The notes under the pieces: model-generated | The model's input: only the letters and a program-made list of their open reading frames with translations | Told to the model about the DNA's origin: nothing | Databases searched by the model: none | Assembly (NCBI GenBank): GCA_022572905.1 | Contig: JACZUZ010000048.1 | Location: 1-8,950, forward strand | DNA from: Candidatus Zixiibacteriota bacterium | Lineage (GTDB): Bacteria > Zixibacteria > MSB-5A5 > GN15 > JACZUZ01 | Reading direction: 5' to 3' | Length of the DNA stretch: 8,950 nucleotides | In this document: piece by piece, positions 1 through 6,234 of the stretch | Layout: every line of letters starts with the position of its first letter | Numbering within the stretch: the first letter of the stretch is position 1 | Translations under genes and position numbers: made by a program

Positions 1-836
1 TTCGTTCTGACATAATCAACGATCTCTTTGCAAGCCCGATAGCTCTCAACGAAATCGCAGCCGTTAATATCGCCCATGACTTTCAGGAGAGGACATCCGT
101 CTTCGTCCAATGAATTTCCCAAACCTGAGACAAGATTCAACATAGAGGACCCGGCGGTTTGGTCGATAATGGGCGTCGAAATAGCATAACCGTCGTCTTC
201 GATAACAAAAAGAACCGGAACGCGACGCACACAAGCGTAATTGACCGATTCCATGAAGTCTCCCTCCGAAGTGGAGCCATCGCCGCCAAACGTAACCGCT
301 ATTCCTTCCGGATCAAAGTCATCTAGCAGCGCTGATATTTTTGAATCCGCTGACGCGATTTTTGTCCCCAGCGCATAACCCACTGCCGGGAGAAATTGCG
401 TTCCCACCGCGCTTGCGGCTGAATATATTTTTAAATCGTTATGACCCCAATGATGCGGCATTTGCCGTCCGCCTGAGGCACGGTCTTCCGCGGCGCCAAC
501 AGACATTAAGAGCGATTCATGAGGAGTGATTCCATACGCCAGATTCATGGCAAGATCGCGATAATAAGGGAAAATAAAATCAACTCCCGGCCTCAAAAAC
601 GGAGCGAGCGCAACTTGAATTATTTCATGCCCCGCTCCGAATATCTGGAAGTATCCCTTCCCCGTGCGTTTCAAAATTGTTTCAGTGTGATCAAGCGATC
701 GCGCCGTAAAAGCGTGTCTATACATTCTAAGAGCAAGATCGCTATCAGGATCGCCCGGGGTTTCACGGGAAACCCTCTTTTGTGTGGCAGCGTTCCGTTT
801 TGGCACACGCGCGTTTTTTATTTTGCTGGCTCCCAT
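1..836 (-). CDS. 2-oxoacid dehydrogenase complex E1 component, alpha subunit or alpha part of an alpha/beta fusion (partial, 3' end outside window)
   Basis: This is a thiamine-diphosphate (ThDP) enzyme that decarboxylates a 2-oxoacid (pyruvate or a branched-chain oxoacid) and passes the acyl group to the lipoyl E2 partner. The visible 278 residues begin with a basic, poorly conserved stretch (1-30). The E1-alpha core follows: GKGYFQIFGAGHE (59-71), PYYRDLAMNLAYG (90-102), a QMPHHWG segment (125-131), then the ThDP site GDGSTSEGDF (185-194) and EDDGYAIS (213-220). The spacing matches the family. The usual second Asn after Glu, a metal ligand, is Asp215 here. ATG 836-834 is the only sensible start: AGGAGG at 851-846 sits 9 bases upstream, and an in-frame stop lies further up. 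The HW and YYRDL signatures resemble branched-chain-type and fused alpha/beta E1 proteins more than classical PdhA, but the missing C-terminus prevents a choice. Family assignment is firm; substrate is open. Confidence 0.9.
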   Translation of the reverse strand, partial: MGASKIKNARVPKRNAATQKRVSRETPGDPDSDLALRMYRHAFTARSLDHTETILKRTGKGYFQIFGAGHEIIQVALAPFLRPGVDFIFPYYRDLAMNLAYGITPHESLLMSVGAAEDRASGGRQMPHHWGHNDLKIYSAASAVGTQFLPAVGYALGTKIASADSKISALLDDFDPEGIAVTFGGDGSTSEGDFMESVNYACVRRVPVLFVIEDDGYAISTPIIDQTAGSSMLNLVSGLGNSLDEDGCPLLKVMGDINGCDFVESYRACKEIVDYVRT

Positions 837-925
837 AGTGGAGCGCCTCCTTTTCCGTAAGGCGTCGGAAATGACTTTTCCATCCTCAGATTAGAACAAA
901 TCCTCATTCGGCGCAAGTCGGTCAT
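818..925 (-). CDS. Possible 35-codon upstream ORF overlapping the E1 start
   Basis: ATG at 925-923 is preceded by AAGGAG (937-932) with a 6-base spacer, a better ribosome site than most genes here have. The frame runs 35 codons to TAA at 820-818, beginning MTDLRRMRICSNLRMEK. It overlaps the first 19 bases of the E1 gene in another frame. Ribosomes on it would pass through the E1 ribosome site and stop just inside the E1 gene, a geometry that permits translational coupling. The peptide is basic at its start and matches nothing I know. It could equally be a chance frame, with the purine-rich site a leftover of the leader. Conservation is the only real test. Confidence 0.25.
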   Translation of the reverse strand: MTDLRRMRICSNLRMEKSFPTPYGKGGAPLWEPAK

Positions 926-986
926 TTATTTCTCCTTCAGTCTCCTCTTAAGAGCGCAAATAGCGGCGAATAACGCCATTCCCGCT

Positions 987-1013
987 GAACTACTCATATC
1001 TTCAGGCCGATAT
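987..1013 (+). promoter_or_regulatory. Candidate sigma-28 (FliA-like) promoter before the MshEN/PATAN gene
   Basis: GCCGATAT at 1006-1013 matches the sigma-28 -10 consensus GCCGATAA at 7 of 8 positions. The block 11 bases upstream, GAACTACT (987-994), matches TAAAGTTT only poorly (3 of 8). The -10 box ends 76 bases before the ATG at 1089. The call rests mainly on the same box recurring before motA. No clear ribosome site is visible just before 1089. Confidence 0.35.
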
Positions 1014-1088
1014 CCCCAATAAGTGAGGTCTCTTCAAAGTTGGCTAAACTTATAGAGCGAATGAATTTCAAGAAAGACTGCACATAGA

Positions 1089-3191
1089 ATGCCCCAGGTA
1101 AAACGCCTCGATATTATACTCCTTGAGCTAAATCTGATCACAGAAGAGCAGATCAAAGAGACATTAGAGCGCCAGAAACTCCAAGGCGGAAAATTTGGCA
1201 CAAATCTTTTATATAATAAATTTGTCAGTGAAAACGACCTCATTCGGGCTCTTTCTATTCAATTTGATATTCCGGGGGTCATTCTGAGTGAGATCAATAT
1301 CTCCAAAGAGACTCTCGAACTGATCCCGACAAAAGTGGCCATCGCGAGGAAAATCATTCCATTCGATTATGATTCAAAGACACATAAGCTAAAAATAGCC
1401 GTCTCAAACCCGGGCAAAATAAACCTCAGTGATGAGCTTGATTTTGTCGCACGCGGCGAGGAAACGCAATTATACGTTGCGTCGGCGCTATCAATTGACG
1501 CTGCGCTTGGGCGCTATTATGTATCCGCCGGTGAATCCAAGGAGAGCGCCAGCGCTGATCTTACAAATGAGATTGAGCGCAATCTTAAAAAGTTGAACTC
1601 GCAGAATAGGACAGTTCAGGGTCGAGATGTTGTCGATCAAATAATCTTGGTGACTGACGAAAATTCCTCGGCGCCGATGGTTAAGACTATCATTGAAAAT
1701 TCCGGTTCACATATGGATATAGTCGATTCTCTTGATAAAGCGCGAAAGTTACTCAAGACAAGAAACGCAGATTTGATATTGATCAAAGAAGACCTCTGCG
1801 ATGACAAGCGCAAAGCGGAGTCAGCGCTAAGAACAATCAATTATCGAACAGCTATCAAATGGTTCAATAACTTAAGCGAGCTGATATATAACGGACCCAG
1901 AACTGACTCAAAAGTTGACCCTATCCACACGCTTGAATCCTTATTGTCTCTCCTCTCAACCAATTATGGCGAGGCGTTTTCACCATCCGTCTTGATCGGA
2001 AGATACACTTCTCGGATTTGCTCGAAACTGCGCTTGCAAGACTCTCAAAGCGAAAAAATAATCGTCGCTGGTTATATGAGCCACCTTGCCCTCTACAATT
2101 CTGCGATCAGGGGAATCCGTGACGGTTGGCCGATCCAAGAGATCATTCGCGAATCGACGGCGTTACTGAGGTCCATAGGCTATGATCGGGATGTTCTGGA
2201 AATACTTGGCAATACCTACGAGAACATCAAAACCATTAAGTCAGCGTCGAAATCCAATACCGTCGCGATCGGGTCCAATATTGTGACGATGGCTTGCTCT
2301 TTTTTCGAGAGTCTGAAATCTCAGAACTCTCTTTCTCTCTCCGAACTCGAGGAGATAAAGCAAACATTCGCAAAAGAAACGGGAGTAAAACTATTGCCCG
2401 AAGTTGTGGACACTCTTATCTCTATCTTGCAAGAGGAATGTCTCGACAACGAGCTAGGCCCAACCAAGGGCGAGGTAGCGATATTTATTAGTAGCGAGCA
2501 CAATTATGATCCGTTGATCACTCATCATTTGAGTAGCAACGGCCTGAGAATTACAACCTCATACTCGATAAGCGATTTCGTTCAGGTTTGCAGGAGGAGG
2601 TGTCCGGATGTCATCATTCTCTTTGGCAGTAAGAATGTCAAGAAGACCAGAGGTTTCATCGATGAACTCAAATCGAACGGTATTGATATTCAAGATATTC
2701 CTACAATTCTGATCAGTTCTAACGATTGGGTGGGACATCGCGAGGAAATGTACAAGGCGGGAATCTATGATCTGGTAAGTCTGCCATTGAATTACGAGGT
2801 TCTCTGTACGAAGGTTTTGACCGCCATTGATTTGCGCGATCAGGGCAAACTAGAAGAGGATGACGAGAAAGTCGCCGCCCGAGGCCACCTGGCGGATATC
2901 AATTTGATAGATCTGATACAGGCGCTCGGACCGGGGCGAAAAACAGTCAGCATTGACTTAACGAATAATGGTAGCAACCTGCAGGTCGTTCTCAAGCAAG
3001 GAGCAATCGTATACGCCAGAATGGACGATGTCTTCGGCCCAGAAGCCGTTTATAAGGGCGTCACATGGCGTGACGGCGACTTCACGGTGTACATTATTGA
3101 AGAGTCCGAGATACCTGAAGCAAATATTGACCTGCCCAATGAGTCAATTCTGATGGAAGGGTGCCGTCTGATTGACGAGGAACAGCGGTAA
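1089..3191 (+). CDS. Multidomain signalling adaptor: MshEN - receiver-like - degenerate HD-GYP - receiver-like - PATAN/DUF4388
   Basis: A 700-residue cytoplasmic protein with no signal peptide or membrane segment. Domains read by eye: (a) 1-145, MshEN (N-terminal domain of GspE/PilB/MshE-type proteins, a known c-di-GMP binder), with tandem motifs at 6-15 (R6, L7; D8 and N15 where Gly is usual) and 35-44 (K35, F36, G37; K44 for Gly). (b) 183-240, a truncated receiver-like fold with K233 at the phospho-Asp position. (c) about 278-452, an HD-GYP-like helical domain; the HD pair is replaced by S331-H332 and the GYP loop is missing. (d) 461-585, a second receiver-like fold: acidic pair replaced by S468-S469, phospho-Asp by F512, and the Lys of the usual KP pair by L565. 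(e) 595-700, PATAN/DUF4388, a protein-interaction domain found with receivers and motility regulators. ATG 1089 is the first start after an in-frame stop at 1062. The gene stands alone, facing the histone-like gene. The likely role is non-catalytic scaffolding in motility, pili or c-di-GMP signalling; the partner is unknown. MshEN and PATAN are the safest calls, HD-GYP and receivers moderate. Confidence 0.8.
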   Translation: MPQVKRLDIILLELNLITEEQIKETLERQKLQGGKFGTNLLYNKFVSENDLIRALSIQFDIPGVILSEINISKETLELIPTKVAIARKIIPFDYDSKTHKLKIAVSNPGKINLSDELDFVARGEETQLYVASALSIDAALGRYYVSAGESKESASADLTNEIERNLKKLNSQNRTVQGRDVVDQIILVTDENSSAPMVKTIIENSGSHMDIVDSLDKARKLLKTRNADLILIKEDLCDDKRKAESALRTINYRTAIKWFNNLSELIYNGPRTDSKVDPIHTLESLLSLLSTNYGEAFSPSVLIGRYTSRICSKLRLQDSQSEKIIVAGYMSHLALYNSAIRGIRDGWPIQEIIRESTALLRSIGYDRDVLEILGNTYENIKTIKSASKSNTVAIGSNIVTMACSFFESLKSQNSLSLSELEEIKQTFAKETGVKLLPEVVDTLISILQEECLDNELGPTKGEVAIFISSEHNYDPLITHHLSSNGLRITTSYSISDFVQVCRRRCPDVIILFGSKNVKKTRGFIDELKSNGIDIQDIPTILISSNDWVGHREEMYKAGIYDLVSLPLNYEVLCTKVLTAIDLRDQGKLEEDDEKVAARGHLADINLIDLIQALGPGRKTVSIDLTNNGSNLQVVLKQGAIVYARMDDVFGPEAVYKGVTWRDGDFTVYIIEESEIPEANIDLPNESILMEGCRLIDEEQR

Positions 3192-3216
3192 AATAATTCC
3201 CGGAATATATCTATAG

Positions 3217-3254
3217 GAAGAAGCCTCCCTCTATAGAAGAGGGAGGCTTCTTTG
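3217..3254. terminator. Shared intrinsic terminator between convergent genes
   Basis: A perfect 12-bp stem, GAAGCCTCCCTC at 3220-3231 with GAGGGAGGCTTC at 3239-3250, closes a 7-base loop. Two A-T pairs and a possible G-U extend it outward. On the plus strand it runs into TTT and a weak T-rich stretch, 28 bases past the stop of the MshEN/PATAN gene. On the minus strand it lies 26 bases past the stop of the histone-like gene and is followed by a pyrimidine-rich, non-ideal tail. It most likely serves both transcripts, more strongly the rightward one. Confidence 0.8.
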
Positions 3255-3276
3255 TAATTGCGATTTCGAGAGTAAT

Positions 3277-3930
3277 CTATGTAAGATGCCGTGAGACTAG
3301 CTTTGTCATCTCAAACATATTCACAGATTTCTTGCCACCAAAGACTTTAAGCAGCGCCGCGTCAGCATTGATCATACGACGGTTCTTGTCATCCTGAAGG
3401 CCTCTTTTCTTGATATAGGCCCACAGCTTCTTGGTAACTTCCGTTCGAGGTATCGGAGAATGTCCCACTACCTCACCTAGCGCCATAGAAGGCTGAACGG
3501 GCTTCATGAAAGCTGCGTTCGGTTTGCGTTTGGCGGTCTTCTTTTTCGCGACTTTTTTTGTCGCGGATTTCTTCTTCACGCCGCCGCTTGCACTGGCTCT
3601 TCTGGCCGGAGACTTACGCGAACTGGCTTTTCTCGTTGTTTTCTTACGAGTCGATGCTCTCTTCACTGTTTTCTTCCTTCGAGTGGTCGCTTTCTTACGC
3701 GTAGTTCTCTTTCTACCTGTCGCGCTTTTGCGGGTGGTCTTTCGAGCCGTGGTTTTCCTACGAGCGTTCTTCCTTCGAGCGGTTTTCCTACGCACCGTTT
3801 TCTTACGCGCTACTTTACGGCGAGTGGTTTTCCGGGCGACTCTCTTCGTAGTTTTCCTACGCGTTGTCGCCTTTCTCCTGGTGGTTTTACGCTTCGTGGC
3901 CGTTTTGCGTTTGGTTCTGCGAACTGCCAT
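3277..3930 (-). CDS. Histone H1-like basic protein fused to a SWIB domain
   Basis: A 217-residue protein in two parts. Residues 1-137 are almost entirely Lys, Arg, Thr, Ala and Ser in short RRKT / RKKT / ARRK units, like the DNA-binding tails of histone H1 and bacterial HC1-type proteins. Residues 138-217 form a SWIB domain: a lead-in with AAFMKPVQPS, then GHSPIPRTEVTKKLWAYIKK (156-175), GLQDDKNRRMINAD (177-190), a KVFGGK turn (195-200) and a helical end at MTKLVSRHLT. SWIB domains of the SWI/SNF and MDM2 type occur in bacteria, notably chlamydiae, often next to such tails. The protein probably coats or compacts nucleoid DNA; the SWIB part may bind a protein partner. ATG 3930 is well supported by AGGAGG (3940-3935) four bases upstream. 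It is convergent with the MshEN/PATAN gene and divergent from motAB. I see no functional tie to either. Confidence 0.88.
   Translation of the reverse strand: MAVRRTKRKTATKRKTTRRKATTRRKTTKRVARKTTRRKVARKKTVRRKTARRKNARRKTTARKTTRKSATGRKRTTRKKATTRRKKTVKRASTRKKTTRKASSRKSPARRASASGGVKKKSATKKVAKKKTAKRKPNAAFMKPVQPSMALGEVVGHSPIPRTEVTKKLWAYIKKRGLQDDKNRRMINADAALLKVFGGKKSVNMFEMTKLVSRHLT
3523..3930 (-). repeat. Low-complexity Lys/Arg/Thr/Ala coding repeat
   Basis: This stretch encodes the basic tail of the histone-like protein. It consists of degenerate short units, on the coding strand mostly CGT-AGG-AAA or CGT-AAG-AAA followed by an ACC/GCG-type codon. Unit length varies and the codons differ between copies, so it is not an exact tandem array. 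It reads as selection for composition with slippage-prone DNA. It also creates a long hydrophobic antisense reading frame that should not be taken for a gene. Confidence 0.75.
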
Positions 3931-4011
3931 GTTTCCTCCTGTGGCTAATGTATAGACAGCATAAACCTTTGGTCACTATTGCAAATCTAGTGTATTTCAT
4001 ACTAAACATGC

Positions 4012-4050
4012 AAGAAAAAAAACACTTTTTTAAAAAACACATAAAAAACA
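4012..4050. other. A/T tracts in the divergent control region
   Basis: Phased runs of A and T (A8, T6, A6, A6 within about 40 bases) lie between the histone-like gene and motA. Such tracts bend DNA and can act as UP elements or as sites for nucleoid proteins. No gene is visible in the 413-base interval 3931-4343. Besides these tracts it holds the hairpin at 4053-4096, the sigma-28 box and the motA leader structure. Confidence 0.5.
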
Positions 4051-4052
4051 TT

Positions 4053-4096
4053 GTCCAAATTCGGACGATTTCTCCTCTGAAATTCCGCATTTGGAC
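4053..4096. promoter_or_regulatory. Long imperfect hairpin; terminator- or attenuator-like on the minus strand
   Basis: The arms GTCCAAATTCGGA (4053-4065) and TCCGCATTTGGAC (4084-4096) pair at 12 of 13 positions. Inside them ATTTC (4068-4072) pairs with GAAAT (4079-4083) after a 2-base CG bulge, leaving a 6-base loop. Read leftward, the hairpin is followed after AATG by T6 and, a little further, another T6, resembling an intrinsic terminator. It lies 123 bases before the start of the histone-like gene. It could stop antisense transcription, attenuate a long histone-gene leader, or be a protein-binding palindrome. The structure is seen directly; the role is inferred. Confidence 0.5.
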
Positions 4097-4231
4097 CTTT
4101 CCGATCGCCGAATTTTAGACACATTTTCGCGCTCAATCAGTGCACCGACTTCATATGCTCCCTCCTTGGCTTCATATTGAAACCAGATCAGCTATGAAAA
4201 TCAGGTCCATGTGGCGTATATGTTCGGTTCT

Positions 4232-4258
4232 TCAAGTAAGAAATTCTGCGGCCGATAT
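4232..4258 (+). promoter_or_regulatory. Sigma-28 (FliA) promoter for motAB
   Basis: TCAAGTAA (4232-4239), an exact 11-base spacer, then GCCGATAT (4251-4258). Against the sigma-28 consensus TAAAGTTT-N11-GCCGATAA this is about 5/8 and 7/8 with ideal spacing. It points towards motA and ends 86 bases before the start codon. motA and motB are classic sigma-28-dependent late flagellar genes in many bacteria, so context and sequence agree. Transcription would start near 4265. Confidence 0.7.
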
Positions 4259-4281
4259 ATAACGGGAGAACCCTTTTTACG

Positions 4282-4319
4282 CCGCTAGCCCCCTCTAGGA
4301 GCGCCTACAGGGGATGCGG
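4282..4319 (+). promoter_or_regulatory. Structured leader hairpin upstream of motA
   Basis: CCCCT (4290-4294) pairs with AGGGG (4309-4313) and TAGG (4296-4299) with CCTA (4304-4307) across a C-C mismatch, closing an AGCG loop. An outer CCGC/GCGG stem (4282-4285 with 4316-4319) can extend it. The hairpin ends 24 bases before the motA ATG and has no T run, so it is not a terminator. It hides the only purine-rich ribosome-site-like bases of the leader. A four-codon minigene (ATG 4314, TAA 4326-4328) begins in its 3' edge. Confidence 0.4.
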
Positions 4320-4343
4320 ATGGATTAAAAATACGGCTAAAAA

Positions 4344-5201
4344 ATGTTTGTAATTATCGGATTAGTAATCGTCTTCGGGTCTGTGATCGGCGGTTATCTC
4401 ATGCACCATGGCGATTTGATGGTGCTCTATCAACCGTCTGAGCTTCTCATTATAGGTGGCTGCGCAGTAGGGGCGCTGGTTATTGCGACACCTCTTTATG
4501 TTCTCAAGAGTATCGTGTCTCAACTTCTCGGCATATTCAGCTCCGGTCCGGGGAAAAAGCACTACCTCGATCTTCTTGTGATGATGTATGAATTCTTTGT
4601 CCTCTCGAAGCAGAGCGGGCTTATGGGCCTTGAGCCTCATTTTGAGAACCCCGAGGAGAGTACAATTCTGAAGAAATACCCATCCTTCATGAAAGATCAT
4701 CACGCCGTCAACTTCATGTCCGACACGATGAGAGTCATCATAATGGGAGGAGTTCCGGCCCATGATCTGGACGATTTGATGGATATTGATCTGGAAACAC
4801 ATCATCATGAGTCTGGCAAAGCCGCCAGCGCTCTAGCCAAAACAGCCGATGCGTTGCCGGGACTGGGAATTGTTGCCGCAGTGCTCGGAATTGTAATAAC
4901 GATGCGCTCTATCGGCGGACCCGCTTTGGTAATCGGTATGAAAGTCGCCGCCGCGCTTGTGGGAACATTCCTCGGAGTTCTACTGGCCTATGGAGTAGTC
5001 GGGCCGCTTTCATCTTATCTCGACGCCAGAAACGACGAAGCCAGCGATTTCTACAAAGTAATCAAACAGGGACTACTTGGCTTTTATAAAGGTTTTCCGC
5101 CAGTGATCGCAGTTGAATTCGCTCGACGATCTATTCCACACCAGGTGCGTCCTGAGTTCACGGAAACCGAACAGGCCTGTCGCGACTCCAAGAATAAGTA
5201 A
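4344..5201 (+). CDS. motA: Flagellar motor stator protein MotA
   Basis: MotA is the inner-membrane proton-channel subunit of the flagellar stator; five MotA surround two MotB and turn ion flow into torque on FliG. The 285 residues are close to the 295 of E. coli, and positions align with an offset of one. Membrane helices: about 1-19, 33-52, 170-190 and 200-223. Key residues: P172 and P221 (E. coli P173 and P222), T208 (T209), and in the FliG-facing loop K89 for R90 and E97 for E98, with the LE..FENPEES signature at 96-106. The ATG at 4344 starts directly with the first helix as in E. coli MotA, and an in-frame stop lies 16 bases upstream, so the start is secure. No Shine-Dalgarno sequence is visible in the last 20 bases before it. 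motB follows after 71 bases; transcription probably starts at the sigma-28 box at 4232-4258. Confidence 0.96.
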   Translation: MFVIIGLVIVFGSVIGGYLMHHGDLMVLYQPSELLIIGGCAVGALVIATPLYVLKSIVSQLLGIFSSGPGKKHYLDLLVMMYEFFVLSKQSGLMGLEPHFENPEESTILKKYPSFMKDHHAVNFMSDTMRVIIMGGVPAHDLDDLMDIDLETHHHESGKAASALAKTADALPGLGIVAAVLGIVITMRSIGGPALVIGMKVAAALVGTFLGVLLAYGVVGPLSSYLDARNDEASDFYKVIKQGLLGFYKGFPPVIAVEFARRSIPHQVRPEFTETEQACRDSKNK

Positions 5202-5272
5202 GCTCATGTGATCACGAGCGGACTGGTCCCGTTCATCGTTTGTCGCAGGAAATCATCAAAGGATAAATCGAA

Positions 5273-6208
5273 ATGGCAGATGAAGACTCTCAACCGATAA
5301 TAATTATCAGGAAAAAGATCACCCATGCGGGTCATCATGGTGGGTCGTGGAAAGTCGCCTTCGCCGACTTCATGACGGCAATGATGGCTTTTTTCCTAGT
5401 CCTCTGGCTAGTGGGTCAGGATCAAGAACTAAAAGATGCTGTGGCTGGATATTTTATGGACCCGATCGGATTTGATCGTGGAGGGCGCATAGGAGTCGGA
5501 AAAGGCGCCGGTTTGATGAAAGGCTCAACCGGCGTAATGAGCAAAGCCGAAGCGTCCAGAATAGCCACCAGAACTTTAAATAATGCGGCTCAGAAAATTC
5601 TTTACAACCTCTCCCTGTCCCCTGATTATGATGCTCTGAAAAACAATATCACCGTGCAAGTGACTCCCGAAGGATTGCGGATAGAGCTCTCCGAGGGTGA
5701 TGACTCAATTTCCTTTTTTGAACCCGGTAGCGCCAAAATGAATCCCGTTGGCGAAGCTATTTTGACATTGATCGGCGAAGAAGTCGCCAAACTCCACAAT
5801 AGGATTGCCTTCGAAGGCCACACGGACGCATCCGGAGCGGCCAATCTGTTCGGGTATTCTAATTGGGATTTGGGTGCGGATCGCGCAAATTTTTGCCGCA
5901 AAGTTTTGACTCGCGCGGGAATAAGATCGACACAAGTGAAAGAAGTTCGAAGCTATGCGGACACAAAGCTGGCCGACCCCGATAATCCCTCAAGCGGACG
6001 GAACCGGCGAGTATCGATTCTGGTGTTGAATGATTTCGAATACCTGCTTGAAAACAACTTAATTGAAGAGCCCATATTAGACACTTCTACAAGCGCGAAC
6101 ACGTTATCCCAAGTTGATACTACCGCCGCCGCGAGGCCAGACGATGAAGTTCCCCCTGTAGACGAAGACACTTTCAAAATCCCTGAATATCTCCGGGATT
6201 CGATTTAA
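5273..6208 (+). CDS. motB: Flagellar motor stator protein MotB, proton type
   Basis: MotB completes the stator: it carries the ion-binding Asp and anchors the complex to peptidoglycan. The 311 residues compare with 308 in E. coli. A basic N-terminus (13-27) leads to one membrane helix at about 28-48 in WKVAFADFMTAMMAFFLVLW; its D32 has the same number as the essential proton-binding D32 of E. coli MotB. A plug-like amphipathic stretch follows at about 50-62. The OmpA-type peptidoglycan-binding domain spans about 126-256, with EGHTDASG (181-188), YSNWDLGADRAN (195-206) and GRNRRVSIL (242-250). The C-terminal 50 residues are acidic, low in complexity and variable. AAAGGA lies about 9 bases before the ATG. 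The 71-base gap from motA, instead of the overlap seen in enterics, holds no gene; the two are presumably co-transcribed. Confidence 0.96.
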   Translation: MADEDSQPIIIIRKKITHAGHHGGSWKVAFADFMTAMMAFFLVLWLVGQDQELKDAVAGYFMDPIGFDRGGRIGVGKGAGLMKGSTGVMSKAEASRIATRTLNNAAQKILYNLSLSPDYDALKNNITVQVTPEGLRIELSEGDDSISFFEPGSAKMNPVGEAILTLIGEEVAKLHNRIAFEGHTDASGAANLFGYSNWDLGADRANFCRKVLTRAGIRSTQVKEVRSYADTKLADPDNPSSGRNRRVSILVLNDFEYLLENNLIEEPILDTSTSANTLSQVDTTAAARPDDEVPPVDEDTFKIPEYLRDSI

Positions 6209-6234
6209 AGAAATTTCTAAAACCAGGCAGGCTA

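Noticed and set aside
519..860. Plus-strand frame of 113 codons
   Set aside because: It lies antisense to the well-supported E1 gene, has no family resemblance, and its composition is what the complement of that gene gives.
963..975. Short palindrome GGCG-AATAA-CGCC in the E1 / signalling-protein divergent region
   Set aside because: Only four paired bases; expected by chance in a sequence of this length.
3506..3955. Plus-strand frame of 149 codons with a strongly hydrophobic Phe/Leu/Val/Ala product
   Set aside because: It is the complement of the Lys/Arg repeat of the histone-like gene; AAG/AAA and CGN codons read backwards as Phe, Leu and Ala. The minus-strand reading has a perfect ribosome site and a SWIB domain.
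3941..4016. Sigma-70 promoter for the histone-like gene
   Set aside because: Minus-strand candidates such as TTGCAT with a CTAGAT-like -10, or TTGCAA with TATGCT at 15 bases, have poor hexamers or spacing; none is strong enough to list.
4362..4808. Minus-strand frame of 148 codons over motA
   Set aside because: It is antisense to the conserved N-terminal half of motA, is His-rich only as a by-product of that sequence, and has no ribosome site that I can see.
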